Below, in pieces: positions 51,416 to 61,233 of a stretch of 64,000 bases of DNA. Location of the stretch: the NCBI GenBank assembly GCA_041398785.1, contig JAWKUA010000008.1, positions 60,001 through 124,000 on the forward strand, given 5' to 3'. A model generated the notes under the pieces. It saw only the letters and a list, made by a program, of their open reading frames with translations. It ran no database searches and was not told the origin of the DNA. Numbering within the stretch: position 1 is the first letter of the stretch; each line of letters begins with the position of its first letter. This stretch comes from Planctomycetaceae bacterium (GTDB lineage: Bacteria > Planctomycetota > Planctomycetia > Planctomycetales > Planctomycetaceae). A program made the translations under genes and the position numbers.

Positions 51416-52066
51416 TCAAAGCTCGGGTCGGTCCAGCAGATCGTCCAGTTCGTTGGCGAAGATTTCGTCCAGGCCGACGAAGCCCAGATCTCGGTTGCGT
51501 TCGAAGAAGAACCAGTCGCGGTCGGAGCCTCCGAACAGCGCGTCGCAGTGACTGTCGGTTCCGACCGTGCCGCCGGCTGTGAGAAACGTGTCACCGTTTG
51601 CTCGCGGACCGCTGCCGACTCCGGACAGATTGCGAACCCGCGTTTCGTAGTCTCGGTCGGACGTCCACTCGTCGCGCACCTGCTTCAACGCTGAATGCGA
51701 ATCGGCGAACGTCACGAACCCCGCGATCAGGATGTCGTCACCGGAAGTTCCGAAGATTGCGTCGGAACCTCGTCCGCCGACTGCCACATCACGGCCGAAA
51801 CCGCCGGGCAGCAGATCGTTCCCCGAACCTCCGTCGATGAAATCGTCCGCGCCGCGAATTGACTCTGCACGACCCTGCCATTCGCACTTAATACCCACAT
51901 TGTTTGCGACATATTCAGCAAGTCTCAAACTGTCGGCGTTTCTTTGCCAAGGCGGCGTCCGCTGTCGCCTGCGGACGTTCAATGGCTGAGCCCTTCGCCA
52001 GATGGATGCAAATCGGCTCACCGCCCTCGGCGATGTGGCAGTCATCCTGTTCCAGCCGCGTGACAT
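51416..52066 (-). pseudogene. C-terminal remnant of an RTX/calcium-binding surface protein
   Basis: From about 51856 down to 51416 the translation is the end of a large surface protein: DDFIDGGSGNDLLPGGFGRD is an RTX-type nonapeptide calcium-binding block, followed by GTSGDDILIAG and a closing domain with LKQVRDEWTSDRDYETRVRN, SGVGSGPRANGDTFL and DRDWFFFE. This closing domain normally ends planctomycete proteins of over 1000 residues. Upstream of 51856 the frame is Arg-rich and unrelated, so the rest of the gene is gone. Probably a decayed 3' end. Confidence 0.6.
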
Positions 52067-52137
52067 TCCAGGCGACCGCCTGCGAAGAACACGTTCAGCG
52101 AGCCGGCCGGCTTGAGCGGCGTCGGTGGGATTGGACG

Positions 52138-52953
52138 TCAGGTCGCGGCAGATCGTCCTCCGCTGATGCAGGCAGCGCCGGGTATGTGGTCGAAGCTGCC
52201 TGCATTTGTACGGCGTGTCTCGTCAAATGGTCGTCGCTGTCTTTTCTCGCAGGCCACCGCGCGTTCAAACCGGCCGTGCCACAGAAAATGGCTGGCTTGA
52301 TCCGCGCAGACGCGCAGCAGGGGAAGGCGGACGTGGTCGCCTTTGATCACGATGTGGTCCGCTTCCACGCTCAGGTGAGTATTCCGGCGGCGCACCACCC
52401 AATCGCTCGACGCCGCGATCACGCCGATCTCTGTCGCCGCCGGTTCGTCCATCCGGTTCACCACGCTCTGCCGCGACGACGACAGTTCGCTCAGCACGGG
52501 ACAAATCGGTTTCAACACCAGCGAATCGAATCGCGCGAAGTGAGAACCGCCGTTCGGTGGAGCCAGCATGACCACTCGCCGGATGAACGGACTCGGCCAG
52601 TCGCACAGCATCTGACGCACAATGATGCTGCCCAGACTGTGAGTCACAAAATCCACGTGGTGCAGCTCTTCGGCTTCTACCGCCCGAAGTACCTCGTCGC
52701 GCAACGCCGATGCGTGCTGAGCGATCCGTTGGCGCGTGCTGGAATAGCCCCACAGCCGAGTCGCATGGCCATGAATGTTCAGCAGGCGAGCCATCCGCTT
52801 CATCACAAACGGCCGCGCTCCGAAGCCGTGCAGCAACCAGACGTGCCCCGCATCACGCGCAGTTCGCGCGTCACCGATCGGCGTCGGCGAGTGCAGCGAA
52901 CCAGCCGGACCACCGCCACCAGCGGGCGGCGCGATTAGATCAGTGCCGTTCAT
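52138..52953 (-). CDS. Alpha/beta hydrolase (lipase/esterase-like)
   Basis: A 271-residue protein with VWLLHGFGARPFVMKRMARL (oxyanion region), a nucleophile Ser in the elbow FVTHSLGSIIVRQML, and a likely catalytic His in HIVIKGDHVRLPLL. The pattern is like PGAP1- and lipase-related hydrolases acting on lipid or acyl esters. No signal peptide, so cytosolic. Its start overlaps the preceding membrane-protein gene by 14 bases; it is the last gene of the leftward lipid-type operon. The C-terminal 40 residues (after VACEKRQRRPF) look unconserved. Confidence 0.75.
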   Translation of the reverse strand: MNGTDLIAPPAGGGGPAGSLHSPTPIGDARTARDAGHVWLLHGFGARPFVMKRMARLLNIHGHATRLWGYSSTRQRIAQHASALRDEVLRAVEAEELHHVDFVTHSLGSIIVRQMLCDWPSPFIRRVVMLAPPNGGSHFARFDSLVLKPICPVLSELSSSRQSVVNRMDEPAATEIGVIAASSDWVVRRRNTHLSVEADHIVIKGDHVRLPLLRVCADQASHFLWHGRFERAVACEKRQRRPFDETRRTNAGSFDHIPGAACISGGRSAAT

Positions 52954-53431
52954 GCCGTCTGGCTCCGCCGTCGAACACCAGATAGTTCAGCAAAATCGGC
53001 AGCTCATAAATCGACAGCAGCACGAACAGCGCCGAACCCTTTCGATACTTTTCCGCGAACTCCGACATGTCCATTTCCCGGTCATAGACGCGGTGATTCC
53101 AGTTCTGAAATCGATGCCACACCACAATCAGCAGCACGTGAATCCACACCGGCACGGAAGGCAGCAGCAGGAACACTCCCAGCAGCGCCGTGATCGTCAG
53201 TCCGTTCACCAGCAGCAATCGCAGCGGAAGATTGCGTGCCAGCAGCCCGAAGTAAATCGCCAGACACACACCGATGATCCACGGCGAACCAGGCAGCGCG
53301 AACACGATGCCGTACAAGGCGATATAAATGCCGGCGACGGCAATCAGATGCAGGACGTTGATGCCGAACTGTGAGTGACGGCACAAATGCCGTCGGTATA
53401 GCTCATCGAAGTTCACTCGCAGCAGACTCAT
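52940..53431 (-). CDS. Small polytopic membrane protein (possibly DUF962/Mpo1-like)
   Basis: A 163-residue protein with about four helices (INVLHLIAVAGIYIALYGIV; WIIGVCLAIYFGLLA; VNGLTITALLGVFLLL; HVLLIVVWHRF). Histidines occur before helix 1 (YRRHLCRHS), in it (VLHLI) and near the end (WHRFQNWNHRVYD), which recalls the iron-binding His pattern of Mpo1 enzymes in fatty-acid alpha-oxidation; this link is weak. The ATG at 53431 overlaps the aminotransferase stop (ATGA), so the genes are translationally coupled. Confidence 0.65.
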   Translation of the reverse strand: MSLLRVNFDELYRRHLCRHSQFGINVLHLIAVAGIYIALYGIVFALPGSPWIIGVCLAIYFGLLARNLPLRLLLVNGLTITALLGVFLLLPSVPVWIHVLLIVVWHRFQNWNHRVYDREMDMSEFAEKYRKGSALFVLLSIYELPILLNYLVFDGGARRHERH

Positions 53432-55698
53432 CGATTCGATCTCCCGAATGTCAAAAAACGCAGCCTTCCACTCAACGGACGCATGGCGACACCGGGCAGA
53501 GTGTCGGCCAGCAGTCGCCACGTCGAACGACGCAGCACGTCCGCGATGGTGGCACAGATTGATTGCAGTTCGTCATGCGTCACCGTCAGCGGCGGCGTCA
53601 CTTTCAGTACGTTGGGTTCGTACTGACAGAATCCTGCCAGCACCGGAAACGTCGGATGTTGCAGCATCGCCAGCAGCGACAGTTTCCAGATCGCGCGCTG
53701 CAGGCGTCGCGGTGAACCGGACACGACACGAAGTTCGATACCCGCCAGCAGACCGAAACAGCGAACTTCCGCCACCACCGGACGGTCGGCCAGAGCCGCC
53801 GTCAGCAGATCAGCGAATGTCCTTCCCGATTCGATCACGCGTGCTTCCAGATCCTGGTCGGCCGCTCGACGAAGAGTGCCCAGCACCGTTCGGTAGCCCG
53901 CCGGATAGTTGTTTCGCCGGAGAAAGTCAGCGGCAATCGAACTGCCGGCCGCATCAAGCCGTCTCTGCACATCATCCGAATGCAGCGTCAGCGCGAAGGG
54001 AAACATCATGTCCGACGTACCCTTGCCGATCGTCAGCACGTCCGGCTGGATGTCGCAATCCGTGCTGCGCAGAAAAGGCCCGGTGCGGAACATCCCGGTC
54101 TGCACTTCGTCGACGAACAGCAGACAGTCGTGAGTGCTGCGCAGTTCCTTCAGACACGTCAGCACGATCGCGGGAACCGGTCGCACGCCGCCGACTCCCT
54201 GAACTAATTCCACCTGCACGACTCCGATCGGATACCGCTCGAACGCGCGGTGAAGCTGCGCCACAGCGTCGTCCGCAAATGGATCCACAAACACAACACG
54301 GGAATACAGCGGATCAAGCCCTTCCTTCAGGTAGTCACCAGACGTTCCGGTCAACGCGAACAACGTCTTACCGCCGAAGCCTCCGCGCAGAGCCAGCACC
54401 CATGTGCGCGGTGCCTGAGCGACGAGCGCGATCTTCAGCGCCTGTTCCACCGCGCTCGCACCGCTGACCGCCGGAGTCACGTGCTGCAGTCCTGTCAGTT
54501 CGCTCAACCGTGTTTCAACTTCGACACGGCATTTGTCCGCATCACCCGCCGTTTCGAGTTCTTCCGCGTACGTCGCAGGATTGTGGCCACGCACGCTGCA
54601 GGCGACTCCCGCTACGCAGTCGAATAGTCGGCGATCATTCGCGACGACGTAATGCCCGTCGGTTCGCACGTCGACATGGTCGAAGCCGGCAACGCAAATC
54701 AGCCTGGCCAGCGAACGGCTGTAGCAATTCGCAAACACCTGGCGTCGGAAATCGATGTCGGAGTCAATGCGTTGCAGCGTCGGCCCTTCGTCGGTCATCA
54801 GGCCGGAAGCAAATCGATCCAGACAGCGCAACATGTGCAGGCTGGAAATGGAATTCGGCTGAAACGTAGTGGAATGAAATGTTGCCTTGCCGGGAACGTT
54901 CCACAGCCCAAACAAATCATCGCCGGCCACGAACGCTCCGAACGGAACATCGTGGTCCGTGAACGATTCATCGAACACGACGATATCCGGCACGCAGTCT
55001 CCCATCGCCGGCTGTTTGACGCGCCCCGAAGAGAATACGGAGTCACGATCCAGACAACAGATCAGCAGCGGTCGCTGCACCTGCCGGTTCGCGGCCGCCA
55101 GCAACCTGCGAAGGCCAGCCGACACATTCGGATCTTCTGCCACGTCGGCTTCGAACCAAACGATGAAGTCGATGTTGCCGCCAGTGTCGTGTGAATCGCC
55201 ATCCTCTTTCGAGCCTGTTCCGGGCTTCTCGTCGCGAACCTCATCGATATCGGGGAGGAACCGAATTGACACCGATCCCGCCCGCGTGGTCGCGAAGTGC
55301 ATCAGCCGCGACTGCGGATCAAACACCACGCCGCGCGGGTGCCGTTGGCTGTTGTGAGTCGCGGCGTCGGCCGCGCGGCGTTTGTTGGCGGCAAACCGAG
55401 CGAGCTTGACGGCTCCGCTGACTGCTTCGTCCAGGCTGTTTGCCAGAAACGCCTGCGGCCGCTGCGACACAGGTTGATCAGGCCACCGCAGGCTGACGAT
55501 TCGGATCAGAAGATGACAGTTCTTTGCGACGTGGGGGTTCAAATACAGCCGAAACAGATTCGGAATCCGTTCGCGCACGAGACGGCGGCAGGTGGCGACC
55601 AGCTCGCGGCTGATGCCTTGGCCGCTGATTCCACTGCTGCTGTCCGTACCACGGATGATGGGGTCACAGACTGTGTTTTCCACGATTGAACCGGGCAT
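53428..55698 (-). CDS. Double-length class III aminotransferase-like protein
   Basis: A 756-residue protein. The C-terminal half (from about residue 340) is a class III PLP aminotransferase: RLFDCVAGVACSVRGHNPA, SGASAVEQALKIAL, LLFVDEVQTGMFRTGPFLR and the PLP lysine in DVLTIGKGTSDMMFPFA. The N-terminal half keeps shadows of the same fold (IVVFDESFTDHDVPFGAFVA; FHSTTFQPNSISSLHMLRCL) without a PLP lysine, so it looks like a degenerate second copy. Family members usually have 420-460 residues. It is coupled at both ends: 35-base overlap with the FAD oxidase and ATGA with the next gene. Substrate unknown; an amine or amino-aldehyde in lipid synthesis is an inference. Confidence 0.8.
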   Translation of the reverse strand: MPGSIVENTVCDPIIRGTDSSSGISGQGISRELVATCRRLVRERIPNLFRLYLNPHVAKNCHLLIRIVSLRWPDQPVSQRPQAFLANSLDEAVSGAVKLARFAANKRRAADAATHNSQRHPRGVVFDPQSRLMHFATTRAGSVSIRFLPDIDEVRDEKPGTGSKEDGDSHDTGGNIDFIVWFEADVAEDPNVSAGLRRLLAAANRQVQRPLLICCLDRDSVFSSGRVKQPAMGDCVPDIVVFDESFTDHDVPFGAFVAGDDLFGLWNVPGKATFHSTTFQPNSISSLHMLRCLDRFASGLMTDEGPTLQRIDSDIDFRRQVFANCYSRSLARLICVAGFDHVDVRTDGHYVVANDRRLFDCVAGVACSVRGHNPATYAEELETAGDADKCRVEVETRLSELTGLQHVTPAVSGASAVEQALKIALVAQAPRTWVLALRGGFGGKTLFALTGTSGDYLKEGLDPLYSRVVFVDPFADDAVAQLHRAFERYPIGVVQVELVQGVGGVRPVPAIVLTCLKELRSTHDCLLFVDEVQTGMFRTGPFLRSTDCDIQPDVLTIGKGTSDMMFPFALTLHSDDVQRRLDAAGSSIAADFLRRNNYPAGYRTVLGTLRRAADQDLEARVIESGRTFADLLTAALADRPVVAEVRCFGLLAGIELRVVSGSPRRLQRAIWKLSLLAMLQHPTFPVLAGFCQYEPNVLKVTPPLTVTHDELQSICATIADVLRRSTWRLLADTLPGVAMRPLSGRLRFLTFGRSNR

Positions 55699-56806
55699 AG
55701 GGAAGGTGCTCGCGCATAAACTCGGTGAACTGATGCTGATCGCGGCGCTTCATGAACAGGTCGGCCGAAATGCGGTCCCTGTCGGACCCTGGCGAGTTCG
55801 GCATTCCGTCGCGGCGAAAAAAACGCAACTGGATCTTGGACAGCGGCAGTTGACGATGAGCCTGCCAGAAGACTTCAAACTCGTCCCTCGTCAGGAACAG
55901 CTCGACATGAAAACCAAATCGCCGGACGAGCGTGTGAAACACCCATGACGAAACCGGGTTCTCTTCCAACCGGTCCCACAGGCGGCCCAGTGAATCGCGA
56001 GCAACCTCGGTTGCGTTGTTCACCAAACCGCCGTCCACTGGTTCACTCGCCGCGAACCAGGTTCGCACGCAGACGTCATCATCAGTCGCGCTGGACTTGC
56101 GAATCTCGACATTGGACGCCGTGGGCTGATCAAAGGCATTCCAGATCGCCGCCGCGTCAGGATTTGTCAACGTGACTTCGCGACCATAATAGTGCTCGCG
56201 CGGCCGAGTGTTGAACACAAGCCGCAGCACGAGCAGACCGCCGGACGAATTGTACATCGCGTCCGCAAAGTTCGGATCGCCGCGCCGAAGCGTGACAAAC
56301 CGGTCTTCGCACATGTCATAGGCGAGCACAGATTCAATGGTATCTCCAAGAGTGGACACAGCGCTGCCGGATCCATGCACGGGAACCATGAACACCGTGC
56401 CCATGCTGATATAGGAATAGTTGGGCAACACGTGAAAATCGCGATTCGCCTGATGAAGCTTTGCCACCGTCTGCTTCAGCAGCATTCCGCTGTCAACGCG
56501 AATCCGGTTCCTGCCCAGTCGCAGCAGTTTTGCACTGGCGGTGGTCTGCACGATCGTACGTCCGGGAAACTTCCAGCCGAAATGAGTGACGCCGGTGTTG
56601 TATCCGGCAATCGCAATAGAGTTCCGGTTCCACGGATGACACAGCGTCAGCAGCTCCTCGACGGAATCCGGCCGCAACGTATGGAGGCTCCATACACCCA
56701 GCCCTGGCCTGACATATCGGGCGACAAGAAAGCTCAGCCAAAACACCACGCGCCGCCGAGCCAGGCGAACAAGTGGCAAACCGCTGTGACCGCCTTTTGC
56801 ATCCAT
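55664..56806 (-). CDS. FAD-linked oxidase (FAD_binding_4 / PCMH type)
   Basis: A 380-residue protein. FAD-binding elements: IAIAGYNTGVTHFGW, RTIVQTTASAKLLRL, LPNYSYISMGTVFMVPVHGSG, STLGDTIESVLAYD and FADAMYNSSGGLLVLRLVFN. This is the fold of alditol and lactone oxidases, DprE1 and alkyl-DHAP synthase. A hydrophobic N-terminal stretch (VVFWLSFLVARYV) suggests membrane contact. The substrate-binding C-terminal part is short, so the reaction cannot be named. It lies between the SDR-like gene and the aminotransferase with overlaps on both sides. Confidence 0.8.
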   Translation of the reverse strand: MDAKGGHSGLPLVRLARRRVVFWLSFLVARYVRPGLGVWSLHTLRPDSVEELLTLCHPWNRNSIAIAGYNTGVTHFGWKFPGRTIVQTTASAKLLRLGRNRIRVDSGMLLKQTVAKLHQANRDFHVLPNYSYISMGTVFMVPVHGSGSAVSTLGDTIESVLAYDMCEDRFVTLRRGDPNFADAMYNSSGGLLVLRLVFNTRPREHYYGREVTLTNPDAAAIWNAFDQPTASNVEIRKSSATDDDVCVRTWFAASEPVDGGLVNNATEVARDSLGRLWDRLEENPVSSWVFHTLVRRFGFHVELFLTRDEFEVFWQAHRQLPLSKIQLRFFRRDGMPNSPGSDRDRISADLFMKRRDQHQFTEFMREHLPYARFNRGKHSL

Positions 56807-57610
56807 GTCCCGGATAGCTTGTCTCTCAGCACATTCTGCAGTGCCGAATTCTGTCCCAGCAGTGTCACGGTGTTCGGGAGTCGCGGGCGATCACATTCCA
56901 GCAGCAACTGAATCACAACATGCAGTTCGCCTTCTTCGATGAAGCAACTGCGAAACCGGGAATGCACAAGGGGATAGATTGGTGCGACGCGGCGCAGCAG
57001 CGACATACTCGGGCAAGCGGCAGAGGCGGCCCGAGTTCGCAACGCGGAAGCATCTCATCGACCGGTGGCGTGCCGACGCTCCCATCCGAACACTGTGCGC
57101 GGAACAATATGGCCGGCCTCGCAGAATGGTGACGCGAGCCACATGAGAGAAGACTTCAGCGGTTTCCCACTCCGCACGCATTCGATTGTAATCGCCGAAA
57201 TGGGCGTGCAGCGAACTGACAATACACACCGCGAGGTTGGCATCGTCGGGAAGACAGTCAGCCAGCGACACCAGCAGCCGTCTTTCCGCCGGTGCCATTT
57301 CGGTCGACAGAAACACAACCAGCCGAATTCGCCACTGAGCCCGGTGAGCGGCCAACAGCGCCGCTCGGATCTCGTCGTTAGGACTGCTTTCGTGCGGCGG
57401 CAGATTGATCACGGTTCCCTGTGGACAGGACGCCGTCAGACTTTCGCGGAAACCTGTGGCACGCAGTCCCCGCGAGTCAACGATCAGACACAACTGGTCG
57501 CCAGCATTAGTCGCCGGGCCGGACGCGCGTGCATTTGTGTTGAGTGATTCCGGGAGTTTGCCGGCCGGCGAGTCAATCACTGAGGAACGCATTGGGAATG
57601 TGACGGGCAT
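56734..57610 (-). pseudogene. Degenerate SDR/epimerase-like protein, broken frame
   Basis: The frame from 57610 gives VVFLSTEMAPAERRLLVSLA, FGDYNRMRAEWETAEVF and VARVTILR, like the middle of an extended short-chain dehydrogenase. At about 57117 an extra G shifts it; the next frame reads AGHIVPRTVFGWERRHATG, hits TGA at 57055-57057, and continues as RTRAASAACPSMSLLRR, FIEEGELHVVIQLLLECD to 56734. No N-terminal GxxGxxG is visible and the YxxxK lysine is Arg (YNRMR). So even repaired it may not be a standard dehydrogenase. It begins 10 bases after the decarboxylase stop and overlaps the FAD oxidase start. Confidence 0.55.
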
Positions 57611-57620
57611 TGTTGATCTG

Positions 57621-58496
57621 CTACTTCCGTGCGTATGCGGGCCGACCGTATTGCACGGCGTCGCCCGGCTTGAACTGAAAGGCCAATGTGTCGTCAGGCT
57701 CCGTAATCAAAATCACTGTCGAACCCAGTTCAAACGTCGCGATCCATTCCCCCGCGCGAAACGACACCGGTGACTCCGGAAATGCGTGTGTGACTTTCGC
57801 CTTGTGGAACTTCAACGGCGACGGAAACGGGTGAGTGATATGGCCGACGCCCCATCCGGCCACCATCACAAGTACGAACTTCGCGCGATCGCCTTGCATT
57901 CTGAGAATCACGCGTTCGTTCAGCACGAATACGGGAAACTCGGATCGCTGAAACGGAGGATGCACCAGCAACCTGCGGCCGGGCACATGTGTCATCTGCA
58001 GCAGTCTGGCATCCGCGGGACAAAACACGCGATGGCAATCGCTGGGCGACAAAAAGCTCACGGCAAAGTGTCCTCCGTGAAAGCGTTGAATGTCATAGTC
58101 GGGCAACAGTGACGGCAGAGAATAATCGATGCCTTTGACCGTCATCACCGAATCATCTCGCAGAAGGCCGGCATCCTGGATCGTCGCATCGCACGGACAC
58201 AAATAGCCTTCCGGTACGTTGGCAATTGGCCGGCATTCTTCGCGTATTCCGCGAGTAAACAATTCGTTCAGGGATCGGAATGCTGTCAGCGGCTGAGTCA
58301 TTTCCCGTTCATCCAGCGCCTGGTATTTGTTGCCGTACACCAGCCCGAACACCTTGCGCCGCAGTCGCCGTGACGGAATGGGAACGCGCGACAGTCGTAC
58401 GCCAACAGACGCGGCCAGCATATTGGCCATGCCGCCGTGAATGGTCTTTGCCTGGCGAATCTGTTCGCGGCGGGTTTGAAAAGTGGTGGCTGTCAT
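57621..58496 (-). CDS. psd: Phosphatidylserine decarboxylase homologue
   Basis: A 291-residue proenzyme. The autocleavage motif is ELGSTVIL (LGST) near residue 257, where Ser becomes the pyruvoyl group. The other catalytic residues are Asp in CPCDATIQ (about residue 112) and His in SPSDCHRVFCPAD (about 159). The N-terminal FRSLNELFTRGIREECRPI is typical. It turns a phosphatidylserine-type lipid into the ethanolamine form at the membrane; the neighbours suggest the substrate might be a different serine lipid (inference). The gene starts 14 bases after the GMC oxidoreductase stop. Confidence 0.9.
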   Translation of the reverse strand: MTATTFQTRREQIRQAKTIHGGMANMLAASVGVRLSRVPIPSRRLRRKVFGLVYGNKYQALDEREMTQPLTAFRSLNELFTRGIREECRPIANVPEGYLCPCDATIQDAGLLRDDSVMTVKGIDYSLPSLLPDYDIQRFHGGHFAVSFLSPSDCHRVFCPADARLLQMTHVPGRRLLVHPPFQRSEFPVFVLNERVILRMQGDRAKFVLVMVAGWGVGHITHPFPSPLKFHKAKVTHAFPESPVSFRAGEWIATFELGSTVILITEPDDTLAFQFKPGDAVQYGRPAYARK

Positions 58497-58510
58497 CGAT
58501 CGGCGGTCCT

Positions 58511-59996
58511 TCAGCAGTGAAGTGCGAGACTGGCAACTCGAAGAGAATTGGCAACAATCGTCAGCGACGGACCCACGCCCATCGAAGTTGGCAGCACGCT
58601 GCCGTCGACGACAAACAGATTGGCCCGGCCAAACAGCCGTCCGTCCCGATCCACCGACGCATGACGCGGACTAGAGCCCATGCGAACAGTTCCGCACTGA
58701 TGAGCAACGTGTTCGTGTGAAGGGAACTCTTTGACGATCGTCGAGACAGCGCCCGTCGCGCGCAGGATGCGTTTCATTTCGCGTCCCAGCGCCTGGCCTC
58801 GCAGTTGATCGAAGCGGTTGAATGAATGTTCCAAACGAATTCCGCCGTCTTTGCGCAGAGACACGCGGTTCGCGGGATTCGGCAAGTCTTCGACAATTCC
58901 GGCCAGAGGCAACATGCGGGCGCGGAGGAACTGCACCACACGCTGCGGGACGTGTTTCAATCCCGATTTGGCCAGCAACAGAGGTCCCGGAGCCGGCAGA
59001 GACTGGACAATTCCCATCTTGCGAGGACAACCCGCCGTGCCGAAATAGAAGTCGGCAAACCCAACCTGTTTGACAAACGTGTGATCGGCTTCTGTCGCTC
59101 CGGCAAACAGTCCGATCGCGATGGGGGAATACCAGTGCATCATATAGGAGCATGATCAGTCCGTCATCGATGCCGACTTCAGCAGGATCGCGGGCGATCT
59201 GATTGCTCCGGCGCCGGTGAACACAACAGCGAGCTGTCAGGCATAGTTCCTGCTGACTGCTTCGGTCGCACAGATACGCCGGTGATCTGTCCAGTCCTGT
59301 TTGTTTCCAGCCGCAGAACATCGGTATTTGTCATCACGCGGATTGCCTCGACGCGGCGGGAGCCGTCAGGAGATCCGCTGCGGAACGGCGAGCACCGTGC
59401 GGGCACAAATATCCGGGCGTAGGCACGCAGCACAGCGGAACGATCGATCGCCAGCGGCAGCCGAAACGGCCGAAGCCCCTTCGTCCGGCAGCGGCCGATC
59501 AGTCGCAGATTGATATCTGCCATCGGCAGCACATCATGGGTATTGTGCTGACACGGAGGTTCCAGCGGACGGAAGCTATCCTGAGAGTCGCTCGCTGCCG
59601 CGAACAGCCGCTCGGCTTCATCATACCACGGAGCGAGATCCTCGTACTGAATGGGCCATTCCCACTGTTCGCGGGGAAGCTCGTTTCCATAATGTCGGCC
59701 AGGCAGAAAATCGTCGACACTGGGTCGCAGCATGACACCTCCAAACCGCCGTGCCGCCGCCTGAACGCCGCCCATATAGAGCCGCAGGGCCCCGAGCATT
59801 CACTTCGATGGAACGATCGTCGTATGGTCGTTTGTCGATGAGCGATGCCTGTTCGTCCAGCGGTTGTTGTGGAGACTGGCAGGGCATTGCCACGTTCGAC
59901 CACGAGCACGCTGCGACCGGCGGAAGCCCAGACATAGGCGAACGCTGATCCGCCGGGGCCACTGCCAATGACGATGGCATCAAAATCGTAGTGCAC
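58511..59996 (-). pseudogene. GMC oxidoreductase, multiple frame breaks
   Basis: Starting at GTG 59996 with AAAGGA before it, the first frame gives the FAD site YDFDAIVIGSGPGGSAFAYV and SVLVVERG. Frame changes follow near 59875 (extra C) and 59790 (extra G in GGGG), then MGGVQAAARRFGGVMLRPS to about 59245, where the reading breaks again (VVFTGAGAIRSPAILL) with further breaks near 59180 and 59155. The rest (MMHWYSPIAIGLFAGATEAD to 58511) ends with the GMC C-terminus HQCGTVRMGSSP and NLFVVDGSVLPTSMGVGPSL. GMC enzymes oxidise alcohols, sugars or sterols. As read it cannot be made; repaired it would be about 495 residues. Confidence 0.7.
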
Positions 59997-60320
59997 GCAG
60001 ATCCTTTGCAGCAGTGCGTTGCTCAGTCTCGATGAGTCGCGAGTACGGCAGTTTTCTGTCGACAAGCGCGAGTTATGAAACCGCCACGTCGTTCTGTAAA
60101 TCCTGGGCAGGCGGAAAGTTGTGGTATTCACGAATACTTCAACGACACTTCGCCATTTCAACACAGCCATTTAGAGTTCGCCGTGTCTGGTGGATGAGCG
60201 ATTATGCACCGGCCATAACCCGATTGCACAACCGAAGAACAAGGCATCGCGACAATTGGTTGAGCGGTCGCAAATGAACGATAACGAACGGCCTGTCGCC
60301 GTGAGCACAAGGAATGTGGA
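59997..60320. other. Divergent promoter region of the lipid-type locus
   Basis: 324 bases between the starts of the leftward GMC oxidoreductase gene and the rightward methyltransferase gene, less GC-rich than its surroundings. It should hold both promoters. No clear operator palindrome is found. Confidence 0.45.
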
Positions 60321-61158
60321 ATGAGTACGGTGGTGGCCATTCAGCGGCAATATGATGAAGTCATTGCTCACAACTATGACCTCGATCCCTTGTCGCTGAC
60401 AAATGATTCCCTCGATCACGCCATTGAACAGCTTGCTGCGGAAGGCTGTCTGGCGGCTGGCCTTCCCGCCCTGAGATCGCTCGATCCGGGCATGGGGACC
60501 GGCCTGTTTTACGAGAAGCTGCGCGTGAGTGCTCGCGAGCTTCTAATGTTCGGGCTGGACCTGTCCGGGCCGCATGGTCGAGATCGCTCGCGGGCGAATC
60601 CCGGACCTGACGGCGGCGGTGGATGATGCGGCCAACGTCGATCAGCATTTTCGCGGCGAAGTCTTCGATTTGATCTGCACGCACTTCATTACTGGTTTCG
60701 TGCCGCTCAGCCATCTTGCTCCGCGAGTGTTTCAAAAGCTGAAGCCCGGCGGATACCTGACTCTGCTGGGTGCCACCGGCGAAGCGTTCCCCGTTCTGCG
60801 CAGGAAGGCATCCGGGAAAATTCTGCAGCTCGTGTTTCGCGGCCGCAAGCCGGACCTTGCCAATCTGATCACGCCGGCCAACGCCGGTGAAGTCGCCGAT
60901 CAATTGCTGCGGAACGGTTTTGAAATCATCCGGCTGGAGCTGCTGGAGCCGGAGCTGCGTTTCGCGAACTTTGATGATTTCATGGAGTTCGCTTACCACG
61001 GCGGCTGGCTGACTCCGTTCATTGAAGACATCGGACTGCATCAGGCGCGTCCGGCGCTGCGGAAACTGCTGAATTCCTTCGTGTTTCCGGTACGCGATCA
61101 GCATCGCATTGTTTCGGCGCTGGTTCGTCGTCCGGTGGACAGTGAATTCGACGGGTGA
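60321..61158 (+). CDS. SAM-dependent methyltransferase, one frameshift
   Basis: The first frame from ATG 60321 gives AIQRQYDEVIAHNYDLDPLS and the SAM-binding motif I LDPGMGTGLFYEKL, then MFGLDLS. At about 60581 an extra C shifts the frame; it goes on as MVEIARGRIPDL, FDLICTHFITGFVPL (motif IV), LKPGGYLTLLGATGE and FPVRDQHRIVSALVRRP to 61158. Joined, it is a class I methyltransferase of about 279 residues. An AAGGAATG site precedes it. The GT4 gene follows after 75 bases on the same strand, so a lipid or glycolipid acceptor is possible. Confidence 0.75.
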
Positions 61159-61233
61159 TCTTCCGGCCCTGCCTGTAACCGCGGAGTGTCAGGACGGGAC
61201 TCTGCAAACGACTGAAACAGCGGAACAGATTCC

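Noticed and set aside
53448..54467. 339-codon plus-strand open frame
   Set aside because: Antisense of the aminotransferase; low-complexity Arg/Ser/Pro sequence.
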